From JANXQE01 sp035651635 (lineage in GTDB: Bacteria > Verrucomicrobiota > Verrucomicrobiia > Limisphaerales > UBA8199): DNA of 20,508 bases. A program made the position numbers and the translations under genes. The notes beneath the pieces were generated by a model. The model was not told the origin of the DNA. It did no database searches and was given only the letters and a program-made list of their open reading frames with translations. The stretch covers positions 1 through 20,508 of the forward strand of contig DASRFK010000157.1 in assembly GCA_035651635.1 (NCBI GenBank), in the 5' to 3' direction. How positions within the stretch are numbered: the stretch's first letter is position 1; each line of letters opens with the position of its first letter. Shown one piece after another: positions 6,319 through 16,200 of the stretch.

Positions 6319-9300
6319 ATGGCCCGCCCGTTTTTCCCCGCGTGGATTTGCCGTGCCGCCCGAGCCTTGGTTGAGCTTGTTTGCGTCTGGGCGGCGCTCG
6401 GTTGTTGCCGCGGGGCCGAGCCGAACTGGCACGTAGAGGGATCGGCGAGGTGGACCGAGTTGAATGTGCCCGCCGAAGGCCGAACTGGTTTTCGACTGCT
6501 TGCCCCGGAGCAGACGGGCATCTACTTCACAAACACTTTAGATGAGCGCACCGGCGAGGCCAACCGGGTGTTGTTCAACGGGTCCGGCGTCGCGGTGGGC
6601 GATTTTGATAATGACGGCCTGCCCGATTTGTATTTGTGCAGTCTCGACGGGCGCAACGCGCTCTACAAAAACCTCGGCGGAATGAAGTTCAAGGATGTCA
6701 CCGCCGCTTCGGGGATCGTTTGTTCGAATCGCTTCTGCCGCGGTGCGGTTTTCGCGGACTTAAATGGGGATGGCTTTCTGGACCTCCTGGTCGCATCCAC
6801 CGGCAACGGGGTCTATTGCTTTCTTAACGACGGGCACGGCCATTTCACTGATTTCACCCGCGAAGCCGGCACCGCGACGGCCTATGGAAGCGTGACCATG
6901 GCCCTGGCAGATGTCGATGGCAACGGGACGTTGGATCTGTATGTCGTCAACAATCGCACGGACGATATCCGTGATCACGGCAAAGTTGATTTGCAGATGA
7001 TCAATGGGAAGTTGTCCATCCCTCCCACGCTGACCAACCGCCTCGTTCTGCTGAATGGGAAGCTGTTCGAATATGGGGAGCCGGACGTCTTGTACCTCAA
7101 CGATGGTCATGCTCATTTTACCCGCGTGCCTTGGAGTGAAGGTACCTTTCGCGACGAAGAAGGCAAACCGTTGGCGGGCGCGCCGCTGGATTGGGGGTTA
7201 ACAGCCACTTTTCGCGATTTGAATGGTGATGGCTCCCCGGACCTGTACGTCTGCAACGATTATTGGACCCCCGACCGAATCTGGATCAACGACGGGCACG
7301 GGCGGTTTCAAGCCGCCAATAAATTGGCTTTTCGACATACCAGCGCCAGTTCCATGGGGGTCGATTGCGCGGATGTGAATCGTTCCGGCAACACGGACAT
7401 TTTTGTCGTGGACATGCTCAGCCGGGATCGCCGGTTGCGCAAAAGACAGATGTTTGCGCAAACACCCATGGAATCACCGCTGGGCGCGATTGAGAATCGC
7501 CCGCAAATCATGCGCAATACGTTTTTTCAGAATCGCGGAGATGGCAGCTTCGCCGAAATTGCCGATTTTGCGGGCCTCTCGGCCTCGGATTGGTCGTGGT
7601 CGCCGCTGTTTCTTGATGTGGACCTGGACGGGTATGAAGATCTCCTGATCCCGGCCGGGCATACCCGGGACGTGCAGGATCTCGATGCGGAGGCTCAAAT
7701 CCGGGCTCACTCTCGGTCCCAAGCTCAGCTCAATCGTATTGCCGACCCTAAAGCGCGCTTGGATGCCTTTGTCCAAAGCAAGATCGATAACTCGCACTTA
7801 TATCCGCCACTGGATATGCCCATCGTTGCGTTTCGGAATTTGGGTCACTACCGCTTTGAGGAGACGACCGGGATTTGGGGAACCGATTCCCTTGGCGTCC
7901 ATCACGCCCTGGCGACAGGAGATCTGGACGGGGACGGAGATCTGGACCTGGTGGTCAATAATCTAGGGACTGCTGCGGGAATTTACCGCAACGAAACTTC
8001 CTCTCCTCGGTTAGCCGTCCGCTTGAAAGGGCTGCCGCCAAACACGGAAGGAATCGGCGCGACCATAAAACTGCTCGGCGCCGAGGTGCCTATGCAAGGC
8101 AAGGAAGTCATTTCCGGAGGTCGGTACATGGCCGGATCGGAGACTCTCGCTGTGTTCGCTCCCGGCAGAGTCGCTGAGGGAATGTCACTGGAAATCAGAT
8201 GGCGCAGTGGCCGGCTAAGCACGGTGAGCGGCGTGAAGGCCAACCGACTTTACGAAGTATCGGAAGCCGGTGCGAGCTCGGCAGCGGTCCCGGTTGTGGT
8301 TCGCGGCGAACCGCTGTTTGAGGACGCCAGCGCTTTGATTTCCCATACACATCACGAGGATGGTTTTAACGATTTCGACCGCCAACCGCTGCTGCCTCGA
8401 AAACTTAGCCAACTCGGACCGGGAATCGCGTGGGCGGATCTCGACGGCGACGGCTGGGAAGATTTGGTTATCGGCAGCGGCAAAGGAGGTCAGCTCGCAG
8501 TGTACCGTAATGATGGCCGTGGCGGATTCACCCGTCTGACTGGTGAAGGATTTGGAAAAAACGCGACGCAGGATCAAATCGGAATTGTCACTTGGCCAGG
8601 CAACGGGTCTTCCATCCTGGTGGCATCGGCAAATTACGAAGACGGGCCCTCAGTTAAGGGCGGGATCTCCAGTTACGATCCGAAGACGGGAGCATCAGAC
8701 CGGGTGATTTTGACGGGCGAATCCAGTGTCGGTCCACTGGCCATAACCGATATGGATGGCGATGGCGAACTGGAGCTGTTCGTCGGTGGACGCGTCATCG
8801 GTGGCCGGTATCCCGAATCTGCCTCCTCTGGCATTTATCGCAATCGAGCAGGGCGTTGGGAATTGGACGAGGCTAGCAGCCGGGTTCTTGCGAAAATCGG
8901 TTTAATCAGCGGCGCGCTGTGGAGCGACCTGGATGGGGACGGCTATCCGGAACTCATCCTGGCATGTGAATGGGGCCCCATTCGGGTGTTTCACAATGAT
9001 CACGGCAAGCTTTCTGCCTGGAATCTGCCCTTGGCAAAGTCCCAAGCCCAAAGCCCGGAAATACCCTCAGGGGACCACCAGCCCTCGACTCTCAACCAAC
9101 TGACTGGCTGGTGGACCGGGGTGACGACGGGCGATGTCGACGGGAGCGGCCGCCTAAGTATCATCGCAGGCAATTGGGGGCTAAACGCCTCGTACGGCGC
9201 CAGCCTGGAACATCCGATTCGCTTGTATTATGGAGATTTTGCCGGAGCAAAGGGCGTGGACCTTGTCGAAGCGCAATACGACCCGGCGCTCAATGCCTAT

Positions 9301-10107
9301 ACTCCTCGCCGGATGCGCAATTCGGTCGCCAATGCATTGCCGGACCTGTTAGCTCGATTTCCCACCCAACGAGCTTTTAGTGAGGCCACCCTCGATGATA
9401 TTCTAGGCGATCACCAGGCTGTTGCTCGCAGATTAGAAGCAGGCTTTTTGGAATCGGCTTTGTTTCTGAACCGAGGGGATACCTTTGAACTGGAGCCCTT
9501 GCCCATGGAGGCGCAGTTTGCGCCCGCTTTCAGTCTTAGCGTCGCGGACTTTGATGGAGACGGCTTCGAAGATATTTTTCTAAGCCAGAACTTCTTTGAC
9601 ACCCAACCCGAGGTCCCGAGGTATGATGCCGGTCGCGGTTTGCTTCTGAAAGGCCTGGGCCATGGCAAGTTCGCGGCGGTGCCGGGCCAGGAGTCAGGGA
9701 TCCTCGTCTATGGCGAGCAGCGCGGTGCCGCGGTCGCCGATTTCGATCAGGATGGCCGGGTGGATCTTGCGGTAACCCAAAATGCGGGGCCAACCAGGCT
9801 CTTCCACAACCGGAAGGCCAAACCGGGCCTGCGCGTCCGGCTCGCGGGCCCTAAAGGCAACCCCTCGGGCATTGGAGCGCAGGTTCGTCTCGTCTTCGGT
9901 TCCAAGCCTGGCGCAACCAGAGAAATCCACGCGGGGAGCGGCTATCTTTCACAAGACAGCGCGATTAATATTTTGAGCATGCCGCAGGTGCCCTCCTCGA
10001 TTTGGGTGCGCTGGCCCGGAGGAAAGGTCACCGAATCCCAGCTCCAACTTATCCGCAATCCAGATCGGGTCTGCGTGGATTACCAGGGCCGGGTCTCTCA
10101 CGACTGA
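6319..10107 (+). CDS. Giant secreted CRTAC1-like protein A: FG-GAP/VCBS repeats with two ASPIC/UnbV domains
   Basis: Product of 1262 residues. A signal peptide ends near ALGCCRGAE (about residue 33), so it is exported. FG-GAP/VCBS blades with Ca2+-loop motifs occur at about 95 (DFDNDGLPDL), 147, 198, 300, 433, 535 (DLDGDGDLDL), 707, 811, 870, 1077 and 1141, which predicts beta-propeller-like folds. ASPIC/UnbV domains lie at about 567-647 (LKGLPPNTEGIGA) and 1172-1240 (LAGPKGNPSGIGA, then GSGYLSQDS and WVRWPGGKV). The order [blades-UnbV]-[blades-UnbV] suggests an internal duplication. The family resembles eukaryotic CRTAC1 and is found at bacterial surfaces; the ligand is unknown. Some databases label such proteins RNA-binding, which this sequence does not support. 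It is a paralogue of the gene at 13233. No Shine-Dalgarno sequence precedes the ATG. Confidence 0.93.
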   Translation: MARPFFPAWICRAARALVELVCVWAALGCCRGAEPNWHVEGSARWTELNVPAEGRTGFRLLAPEQTGIYFTNTLDERTGEANRVLFNGSGVAVGDFDNDGLPDLYLCSLDGRNALYKNLGGMKFKDVTAASGIVCSNRFCRGAVFADLNGDGFLDLLVASTGNGVYCFLNDGHGHFTDFTREAGTATAYGSVTMALADVDGNGTLDLYVVNNRTDDIRDHGKVDLQMINGKLSIPPTLTNRLVLLNGKLFEYGEPDVLYLNDGHAHFTRVPWSEGTFRDEEGKPLAGAPLDWGLTATFRDLNGDGSPDLYVCNDYWTPDRIWINDGHGRFQAANKLAFRHTSASSMGVDCADVNRSGNTDIFVVDMLSRDRRLRKRQMFAQTPMESPLGAIENRPQIMRNTFFQNRGDGSFAEIADFAGLSASDWSWSPLFLDVDLDGYEDLLIPAGHTRDVQDLDAEAQIRAHSRSQAQLNRIADPKARLDAFVQSKIDNSHLYPPLDMPIVAFRNLGHYRFEETTGIWGTDSLGVHHALATGDLDGDGDLDLVVNNLGTAAGIYRNETSSPRLAVRLKGLPPNTEGIGATIKLLGAEVPMQGKEVISGGRYMAGSETLAVFAPGRVAEGMSLEIRWRSGRLSTVSGVKANRLYEVSEAGASSAAVPVVVRGEPLFEDASALISHTHHEDGFNDFDRQPLLPRKLSQLGPGIAWADLDGDGWEDLVIGSGKGGQLAVYRNDGRGGFTRLTGEGFGKNATQDQIGIVTWPGNGSSILVASANYEDGPSVKGGISSYDPKTGASDRVILTGESSVGPLAITDMDGDGELELFVGGRVIGGRYPESASSGIYRNRAGRWELDEASSRVLAKIGLISGALWSDLDGDGYPELILACEWGPIRVFHNDHGKLSAWNLPLAKSQAQSPEIPSGDHQPSTLNQLTGWWTGVTTGDVDGSGRLSIIAGNWGLNASYGASLEHPIRLYYGDFAGAKGVDLVEAQYDPALNAYTPRRMRNSVANALPDLLARFPTQRAFSEATLDDILGDHQAVARRLEAGFLESALFLNRGDTFELEPLPMEAQFAPAFSLSVADFDGDGFEDIFLSQNFFDTQPEVPRYDAGRGLLLKGLGHGKFAAVPGQESGILVYGEQRGAAVADFDQDGRVDLAVTQNAGPTRLFHNRKAKPGLRVRLAGPKGNPSGIGAQVRLVFGSKPGATREIHAGSGYLSQDSAINILSMPQVPSSIWVRWPGGKVTESQLQLIRNPDRVCVDYQGRVSHD

Positions 10108-10183
10108 CCCGAAACGCCCCGTTCAGAATTGAGAAACACGCGCTGAGCCGGGTGTCTTAAAAATGGGTCGCGGCGCCATTCCC

Positions 10184-10250
10184 GCGGCGAGACGCCGCCG
10201 GAACCCGCAGGCGAGGACGCCTGCGCTACGTAGCGCGGGCCTCTCGCCGC
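10184..10250. repeat. Nested-palindrome element (three-way-junction type)
   Basis: An outer stem GCGGCGAGA (10184-10192) pairs perfectly with TCTCGCCGC (10242-10250). Inside lie a hairpin GCAGGCG-AGGA-CGCCTGC (10207-10224) and a perfect 14-bp palindrome GCGCTACGTAGCGC (10223-10236). It is GC-rich and follows protein A by 76 bp. It may serve as a transcription-termination or mRNA-stabilising structure, or be a dispersed repeat. The rest of 10108-10482 holds only the promoter-like stretch and leader described below. Confidence 0.65.
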
Positions 10251-10342
10251 CAAGTCATTATTAAAACACGCTAAGCTGGGGTGGGACAGCCGGTCTCCTT
10301 TGAGGTACCAGCGGCTCGGAATCGGAGCTCAAATGCATTTTT

Positions 10343-10372
10343 TTCACTTTTTCTATTGCATTGTTTTATAAA
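10343..10372 (+). promoter_or_regulatory. Candidate promoter for the 859-residue gene
   Basis: Within an AT-rich island that contrasts with the GC-rich surroundings, TTCACT (10343-10348; 4/6 to -35) and TATAAA (10367-10372; 5/6 to -10) are separated by 18 bp. A start near 10380 would leave an untranslated leader of about 100 bases. Confidence 0.35.
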
Positions 10373-10449
10373 AGGGTTTTTAATCGTTCCCATCAGCCCA
10401 GTTCAACGTCCGTGCCAGTGTTTTTAGCAAGCCCATAACGCGACACTCG

Positions 10450-10482
10450 CCCAACCCAAACCCAGCCCAAGCACCCAACCCC
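10450..10482 (-). other. Six-run C-tract leader; potential G-quadruplex on the minus strand
   Basis: Directly before the ATG at 10483 the plus strand carries runs of C at 10450-10452, 10455-10457, 10461-10463, 10466-10468, 10474-10476 and 10479-10482, spaced by 2-5 mostly A bases. The template strand therefore has six G-runs of three or four, more than the four needed for an intramolecular quadruplex. The leader contains no Shine-Dalgarno sequence. Confidence 0.55.
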
Positions 10483-13062
10483 ATGAAAAGCTTAACGATG
10501 CTCCGTCTAGTGGCCATTTCTTCGTTTCTTTGCGCCATCGAGGCGGGCGCGCAACTCACTTCCCCAATCGCAGCGGAGTTCCTCGGTCGAGATCAATTTT
10601 TTACCGGGGATCCCGCCTGTCAGGGGCTGAGCCCCGGAGATGTCGCCGGCGTCGTGCCCCAGGGCAATTGGTTTCAAGTAGATAACTACTATAACGCAAA
10701 CTTTAACTGCGACCCGACGACCTTTACGGCCGACCACGGAACCACCATGGCTATCTCGGACACTAATAGTGCTCCCACCGGCGTTACTTTGACATTCAGT
10801 GCCGACGATTCCTGGGACAATAACGTGAATCTGGCCGACATCTCGACTCCCAATGCCTTTCTCATGCAGGGCACTATAAAACAGGCCAACGGGTCGCATA
10901 CGCCTCTTACCTTGACGTTTAATAATGTGCCACCCGGCCAATATGATGTGTATGTTTACTGCGACGTGGACGGCAACGGGGTCGTGGCAAAACTATGGGA
11001 TTTCTATAACATCACGACCAACTACATCCTGGAGCAGCAACAGTTTTACGATACTAATACCTTCATCCAAAGCACTGCGACCACCGCGGCTCAAGCGACG
11101 AATGTGGCCAATTATGTTAAGTTCACTCTGAGCACCGATGTCAGAGGCCAGCTTGGAATCCTCGCTCAGTGGGTGTCCAGTACTCTTGGCCTGGGGGTCA
11201 CTGGGATTCAGTTAGTCCCGAAAGGTGCGGTCGTGGCCAATACCATCCCTCTGAGCTTCATGACCGAGCCGGCCAGCCGCCGCGGCGCTCTTGGCGCCAG
11301 TAACATTACCTTCTCGGCGACCGTGCGAGGCCCCATGCAGTACCTGCAGTGGCTCAAAAACGGCGTGGCCATCCCCGGGGAGACCAACACCAGTTATACG
11401 CCTTCCCCCATTCTGTCCACTGATAACGGGGCGACGATTGCCTTCACTGCCAGCAACAATCTGAACTCGATCACCAGCTCGAATGCCGTCCTCACCGTCG
11501 GTCAATACGTTACTAACAACGGAATCGGAGTGCTGGATGGAGGCATAATCAACATCACCAGCCAGCCACAAAACCTTACGGTGGTTGCCAATCGTGGCGC
11601 CCGGCCCGTCTTCAGTGTTGCCGCAACTACCGACGGGTTCACCGGTGATACCTCCGGCGCTCAACCTCCCCTCACCTATCAATGGATGACCGCGCCGAAG
11701 GGTTCCAGCACCTTTACGATTATCAGCAATCAGACCCGCGCCAAGTACACCGCTCCGTTGGGCTCGCCGGCGGACGATGGGAGGCAATTCAAAGTTAACG
11801 TAACCTACCCGACCCTTTTTAGCAGCACCGCGGTGCTGACCGTGCTTCCCAACACTAATCCGCCCGTTCTCATTGCTGGAGCCATAACCCGCAATGATGG
11901 CGTGGTTGAGGTCGCCGCTTCGTTCGATGAGCAGGTGGATCCGACCACCCTTATACCCGCTAACTTTTCTCTCAATGCCGGGACTATCACGGGCTTTAAG
12001 GTGGCTACCAACTCGGCTCTCAGCTACCAGTCAGCGATCCTGGAAACGACGGGCCTGACTCCGGGCAGTAACTACGTCCTCACCGGCAAGAATGTAATTG
12101 ACCTGTCCGGCAACGTCTTGAAGTCCACCAACGTGAGCTTCACAGTGCCGTTGGCGATGCAATGGGCGGAAATCGGCTCACCGCCCGCGCCGGGACAAGT
12201 TATCCCAGTTGGTAAAGATGGCTTTGACATCCTCAACGGCGGTCGTGGGGAGTGGGCCAACTACGATGAAGTCGACATGGCGTACGTCAAAAAGACCAAC
12301 GACTTCGACGTGAAGGTTCAGGTTATCTTTGTGGAACCAGCCAGCGAGTGGACGCGCTGCGGCCTCCAGGCGCGCAATGCACTCAACGTCGGCGAGCCAT
12401 CTACAGACCACACCAACACTACAACCTCGACGGCGAGCGCTTATGCCCAAACACACGTGAACGGCAATCAAGATCTGCTGGATACCGGCACGTGGCCTGA
12501 TCCGACACAAATCGCCAATGGCGCTTCGAACAATGGCCACGAACAAAACACTCGGCCAGCGAAGGGGGCCGCAACCGGTAGCTGGGGAAGCGGACTTGCT
12601 GGTGCTCCGAACTTCCCCGACGTCTGGCTTCGTCTGGCTCGGCAAGGAGCTAACCTACATGGTTACAGCAGTGTGGACGGCGTGACTTGGGTCGACCAGG
12701 GGACAACCACTCTAACCGACCAGCAACCCGATATGTACGTCGGAATGTCGCTGTCGGTTGAAACCGCAAACATCTGGTCGGGCTCTGCCTTCGACGTTTG
12801 GAACTCTCCGTTCGATCCCACGTTTGATCGCTTGTTTGTGGGGCAATTCCGCAACTTCGGCGACTATGTTGCTTCCGCTCCGGCTCCCACGTTGACGATT
12901 TCTCAAGTGGGAGGTGCGCTCACCATTACCTACACCGGTTCCAGCTTACAGCAGAGTGCAACCCTGGGAGCGGGTGCCAATTGGGCGCCTGTAACTGGCG
13001 CCTCTTCTCCATACACAGTTCCGAAGAATACTTCCGCGATGTTCTTCCGAGCGATGCAATAG
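10483..13062 (+). CDS. Exported Ig-like/jelly-roll multidomain protein
   Basis: Product of 859 residues. A signal peptide is cleaved near GAQL (about residue 23). The next part, to about 250, is a beta-rich domain with FNNVPPGQYDVYVYCDVDGN, resembling carbohydrate-binding jelly rolls. An Ig-like domain follows at about 255-339 (YLQWLKNGVAIPGETNTSY), a second at about 357-454 (SQPQNLTVVANRGARPVFSV, LTYQWM), a Big_5/SbsA-like Ig domain at about 458-555 (FDEQVDPTTLIPANFSL), and a concanavalin-like jelly roll of DUF1349 type at about 566-790 (DFDVKVQVIFVEPASEWTRC, HGYSSVDGVTW). The final 58 residues (LTISQVGGALTITYTG, ending MFFRAMQ) match a C-terminal module frequent in verrucomicrobial secreted proteins. 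No catalytic residues are recognisable. A role as a surface binding or structural protein is likely. It lies between the two CRTAC1 paralogues and has its own regulatory region. Confidence 0.85.
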   Translation: MKSLTMLRLVAISSFLCAIEAGAQLTSPIAAEFLGRDQFFTGDPACQGLSPGDVAGVVPQGNWFQVDNYYNANFNCDPTTFTADHGTTMAISDTNSAPTGVTLTFSADDSWDNNVNLADISTPNAFLMQGTIKQANGSHTPLTLTFNNVPPGQYDVYVYCDVDGNGVVAKLWDFYNITTNYILEQQQFYDTNTFIQSTATTAAQATNVANYVKFTLSTDVRGQLGILAQWVSSTLGLGVTGIQLVPKGAVVANTIPLSFMTEPASRRGALGASNITFSATVRGPMQYLQWLKNGVAIPGETNTSYTPSPILSTDNGATIAFTASNNLNSITSSNAVLTVGQYVTNNGIGVLDGGIINITSQPQNLTVVANRGARPVFSVAATTDGFTGDTSGAQPPLTYQWMTAPKGSSTFTIISNQTRAKYTAPLGSPADDGRQFKVNVTYPTLFSSTAVLTVLPNTNPPVLIAGAITRNDGVVEVAASFDEQVDPTTLIPANFSLNAGTITGFKVATNSALSYQSAILETTGLTPGSNYVLTGKNVIDLSGNVLKSTNVSFTVPLAMQWAEIGSPPAPGQVIPVGKDGFDILNGGRGEWANYDEVDMAYVKKTNDFDVKVQVIFVEPASEWTRCGLQARNALNVGEPSTDHTNTTTSTASAYAQTHVNGNQDLLDTGTWPDPTQIANGASNNGHEQNTRPAKGAATGSWGSGLAGAPNFPDVWLRLARQGANLHGYSSVDGVTWVDQGTTTLTDQQPDMYVGMSLSVETANIWSGSAFDVWNSPFDPTFDRLFVGQFRNFGDYVASAPAPTLTISQVGGALTITYTGSSLQQSATLGAGANWAPVTGASSPYTVPKNTSAMFFRAMQ

Positions 13063-13096
13063 TCTTAATTGCTTTAGCACAGAACGCGTGAGATTT

Positions 13097-13120
13097 GAGA
13101 CCGGGCGCAAGCCCGGTCTC
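13097..13120 (+). terminator. Hairpin terminator after the Ig/jelly-roll gene
   Basis: A perfect 10-bp stem GAGACCGGGC / GCCCGGTCTC is closed by the GNRA tetraloop GCAA and followed by TTGTGT. It starts 35 bp after the stop codon. The T-tract is short, so termination strength is uncertain, but an mRNA-protecting 3' hairpin is also compatible. Confidence 0.6.
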
Positions 13121-13152
13121 TTGTGTATAGCATACGCCATTTGCGAATTTCA

Positions 13153-13296
13153 TTAATACCGCGGCTTTAGCCCGGCGCCTGAGGGCAAGCTCGACCTGTA
13201 AACTGTTTCAACAGTCTTGTTCAGCCCGGCCAATGCGGTTGACACAGCTCACCCTGGAAGATCACTCATTATACCGTCCCAAAGCCGCGGTGCTAA
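13153..13296. repeat. Inverted repeat straddling the start of CRTAC1-like protein B
   Basis: The arm at 13153-13170 and its complement at 13279-13296 agree at 15 of 18 positions around the core CCGCGGCTTT, 108 bp apart. The right arm lies inside the first 22 codons of the gene starting at 13233, which casts doubt on that ATG. Confidence 0.5.
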
Positions 13297-16200
13297 TAAG
13301 ACGGGCCGCAACTCACGAAATATCCGGGTTTGGTAGCGCTCAGCTTTTGACTTTTCTGCTGGTCCTAACCGCAGCAGTTGGAAATGCGGCCGATTGGGAG
13401 ACCGGACCGGGTTTTCGCCGGTTAAAGGTGGAACCGATTAGCTCAACCAAGGATGGATTTACCCTGCTCGATCCCGCGAAAACCGGGATTCTGTTTACCA
13501 ATCGGCTGTCCGAAACAAGGGGGCTGACCAGCCAGATATTGCCCAGTGGTTCAGGGGTGGCGGCCGGCGACGTCGACGGAGACGGATTATGCGATCTGTA
13601 CTTCTGCGGGCTCAAAAGCGGCAATCACCTCTACCGCAATCTTGGCAACTGGAAATTTGAAGACATCACCCAACAGGCAGGTGTCGCCTGCACCAATCTG
13701 GACGCGACCGGCGCGGCCCTGGTGGACATTGATGGTGATGGCGACCTGGATTTAATCGTCAATTCTCTTGCTGGCGGGACCCATGTGTTTTTCAACGACG
13801 GCCACGGAAAATTCACTGAAGCCGCTGAGGTGCTAAACCAGGACTTCGGCGGCATGTCCATGGCCCTGGGCGACTATGACGGCGACGGCTTGCTGGACCT
13901 GTACGTGGCCAATTATCGGGTCACCGCCATTGGCGATCAGCCCGATGTGCGGTTTAGCCTTAGAACGATCAATGGTCAGATGACCGTCGCCTCGATTAAC
14001 GGCAAACCCTTAACAGACCCCGAATGGACGAATCGTTTCCGTTTCGATATTGGAGAAAACGACAAGGGGGGTATGAGATTCGCCAAAGAAGAGCTGGGCC
14101 AGGCCGATGCGCTGTACCGAAATCTCGGCGGCGGCCGCTTCGAGCGAGTGCCGTTTACGGGCGGCGCTTTCCTCGATGAAGATGGAAAACCGCTGACGGA
14201 AGCGCCGCGGGATTGGGGACTTGGCGTCATGTTTCGCGATCTGAACAACGACGGGAAACCGGATTTGTACGTCTGCAACGATTTTGCCACACCGGACCGA
14301 ATCTGGATAAATATCGGTGGCGGCCGGTTCCAGGCCATCAACCGGCTGGGGATTCGCCAAACGCCTCTATCCTCGATGGCAGTGGACGTTGCGGACATAA
14401 ATCGTGATGGCCTTGACGATGTGTTTGTCGTCGACATGCTCAGCCACGAACACCGGCGCCGCCTGGTCCAGCGAACCAATATGCGCCCTGAACTTCTTGC
14501 CCCCGGATTAATTGAGAATCGGCCGCAGTATTCGCGCAATACTCTCCAATTGAACCGCGGCGATGGCACCTACGCCGAGATCGCGCAATACGCCGGGTTG
14601 GAAGCCTCGGAATGGTCATGGTCGCCCATCTTTTTAGATGTCGACCTGGATGGATACGAAGACTTGCTGGTCGCCAACGGCTTCCTGCGCGACAACATGA
14701 ACCTGGACGCTTTGGAGGCCACCAGAAAGGTAGCCGCAAGTCAGGGGCCCACTATGGCTTCGATGCTGCAGCAAAGGAGGCTCTTTCCTCTCCTGGCGAC
14801 GCCTAAAATGGCCTTTCGAAACCTGGGCGGACTGAGGTTCGCCGAAGTCGGGAAGCAATGGGGCTTCGATACCGCCGTCATTTCGCAGGGCATGTGCCTG
14901 GCCGATCTGGACAATGACGGAGATATGGACGTGATCGCCAACAACCTCAACAGCGTTGCCAGTATCTATCGCAACGATTCGTCCAAGCCGCGGGTCGCCA
15001 TCTCGTTAAAGGGATTGCCTCCCAATACGCAGGGTATCGGTGCCAGGATCCTCGTTTACGGCGGACCGGTCCCAGTCCAGCGCCAGGAAATTATTAGCGG
15101 CGGCCGCTATCTGTCCTGCGATCAGGCCAGGCGCACTTTTGCGGCCGGCTCGCTTACCAATGTGCTGTCCGTTGAAGTGGACTGGCCAAGCCGCCGGCGC
15201 AGTTTACTCACGAACGTAGTGGCCAATTACATTTATGAGATCGATGAGGCCGTAGCCGATCCGATCCGAGCGCCCGAAACCACAAAACCCCCCGCGCCCT
15301 TGTTCGAGGATGTTAGCCTCCGGCTCTCCCACAAGCATCGGGAAACGAGTTTTGACGATTTTTCCAGGCAACCCACTCTTCCCAAACGCTTGAGTCAGCT
15401 TGGGCCAGGCGTGTGCTGGTGCGACCTGACCGGAGCCGGTCATGACGACCTGGTGATCGCTTCGGGAAAAGGAGGCAGCCTGGCGGTATTTCTGAACGAT
15501 GGCCGGGGTGCGTTTCAATTGACCAAGAGCGCCTTGGTCCAGGCACTGGCAAATCGAGACCAAACCGCAGTACTCGAATGGCCGGGCAAGTCCGGGAAAG
15601 GATCGGTCCTGGTTGGTTCATCCAATTACGAAGAAAGCCAGCCCACCACCAACAGCACTGTTCTCGTCGGGGACCTCGAGTCAGGCAAATTCGAAAGGCT
15701 TGGCGCCGGCCTCGAGGCAAGCATTGGACCAATGGCGGCGGGAGACATGGACGGAGATGGTAACCTTGATTTGTTTATCGGTGGGCGAGTTAAGCCCGGC
15801 CGGTACCCGGAGCCAGCCGGTTCGCGCATTTATCGGTTCAAAGAAGGAACTTTCCAACTCGACGCGCTGAACAGCGGTTTACTTGAGAAAGTGGGAATGG
15901 TCAGTGGCGCCGTGTGGAGCGATTTGGATGGAGATGGATTTCCAGAATTGATCCTGGCTTGTGAATGGGGCCCAATCCGCGTTTTCCATAACGACCACGG
16001 CCGGCTCTCTCCATGGAATCCCCAACTGGTTCTGCCCTCGTCGTCCGACTCTGAAGAAATGTCACGCGCCACCAGGCAGCAACTTTCCGCTCTCGCTCCT
16101 GGGCCCGCAGCTCTCGACGATCTTGCCGGTTGGTGGAATGGAGTCACTACCGCGGATCTGGATGGCGATGGCAAGCTGGACATTATCGCCAGTAATTGGG

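Noticed and set aside
6319..10107. RNA-binding function for the UnbV-containing proteins
   Set aside because: The label is attached to some database entries, but the protein has a signal peptide and extracellular-type Ca2+ loops and no RNA-binding motif.
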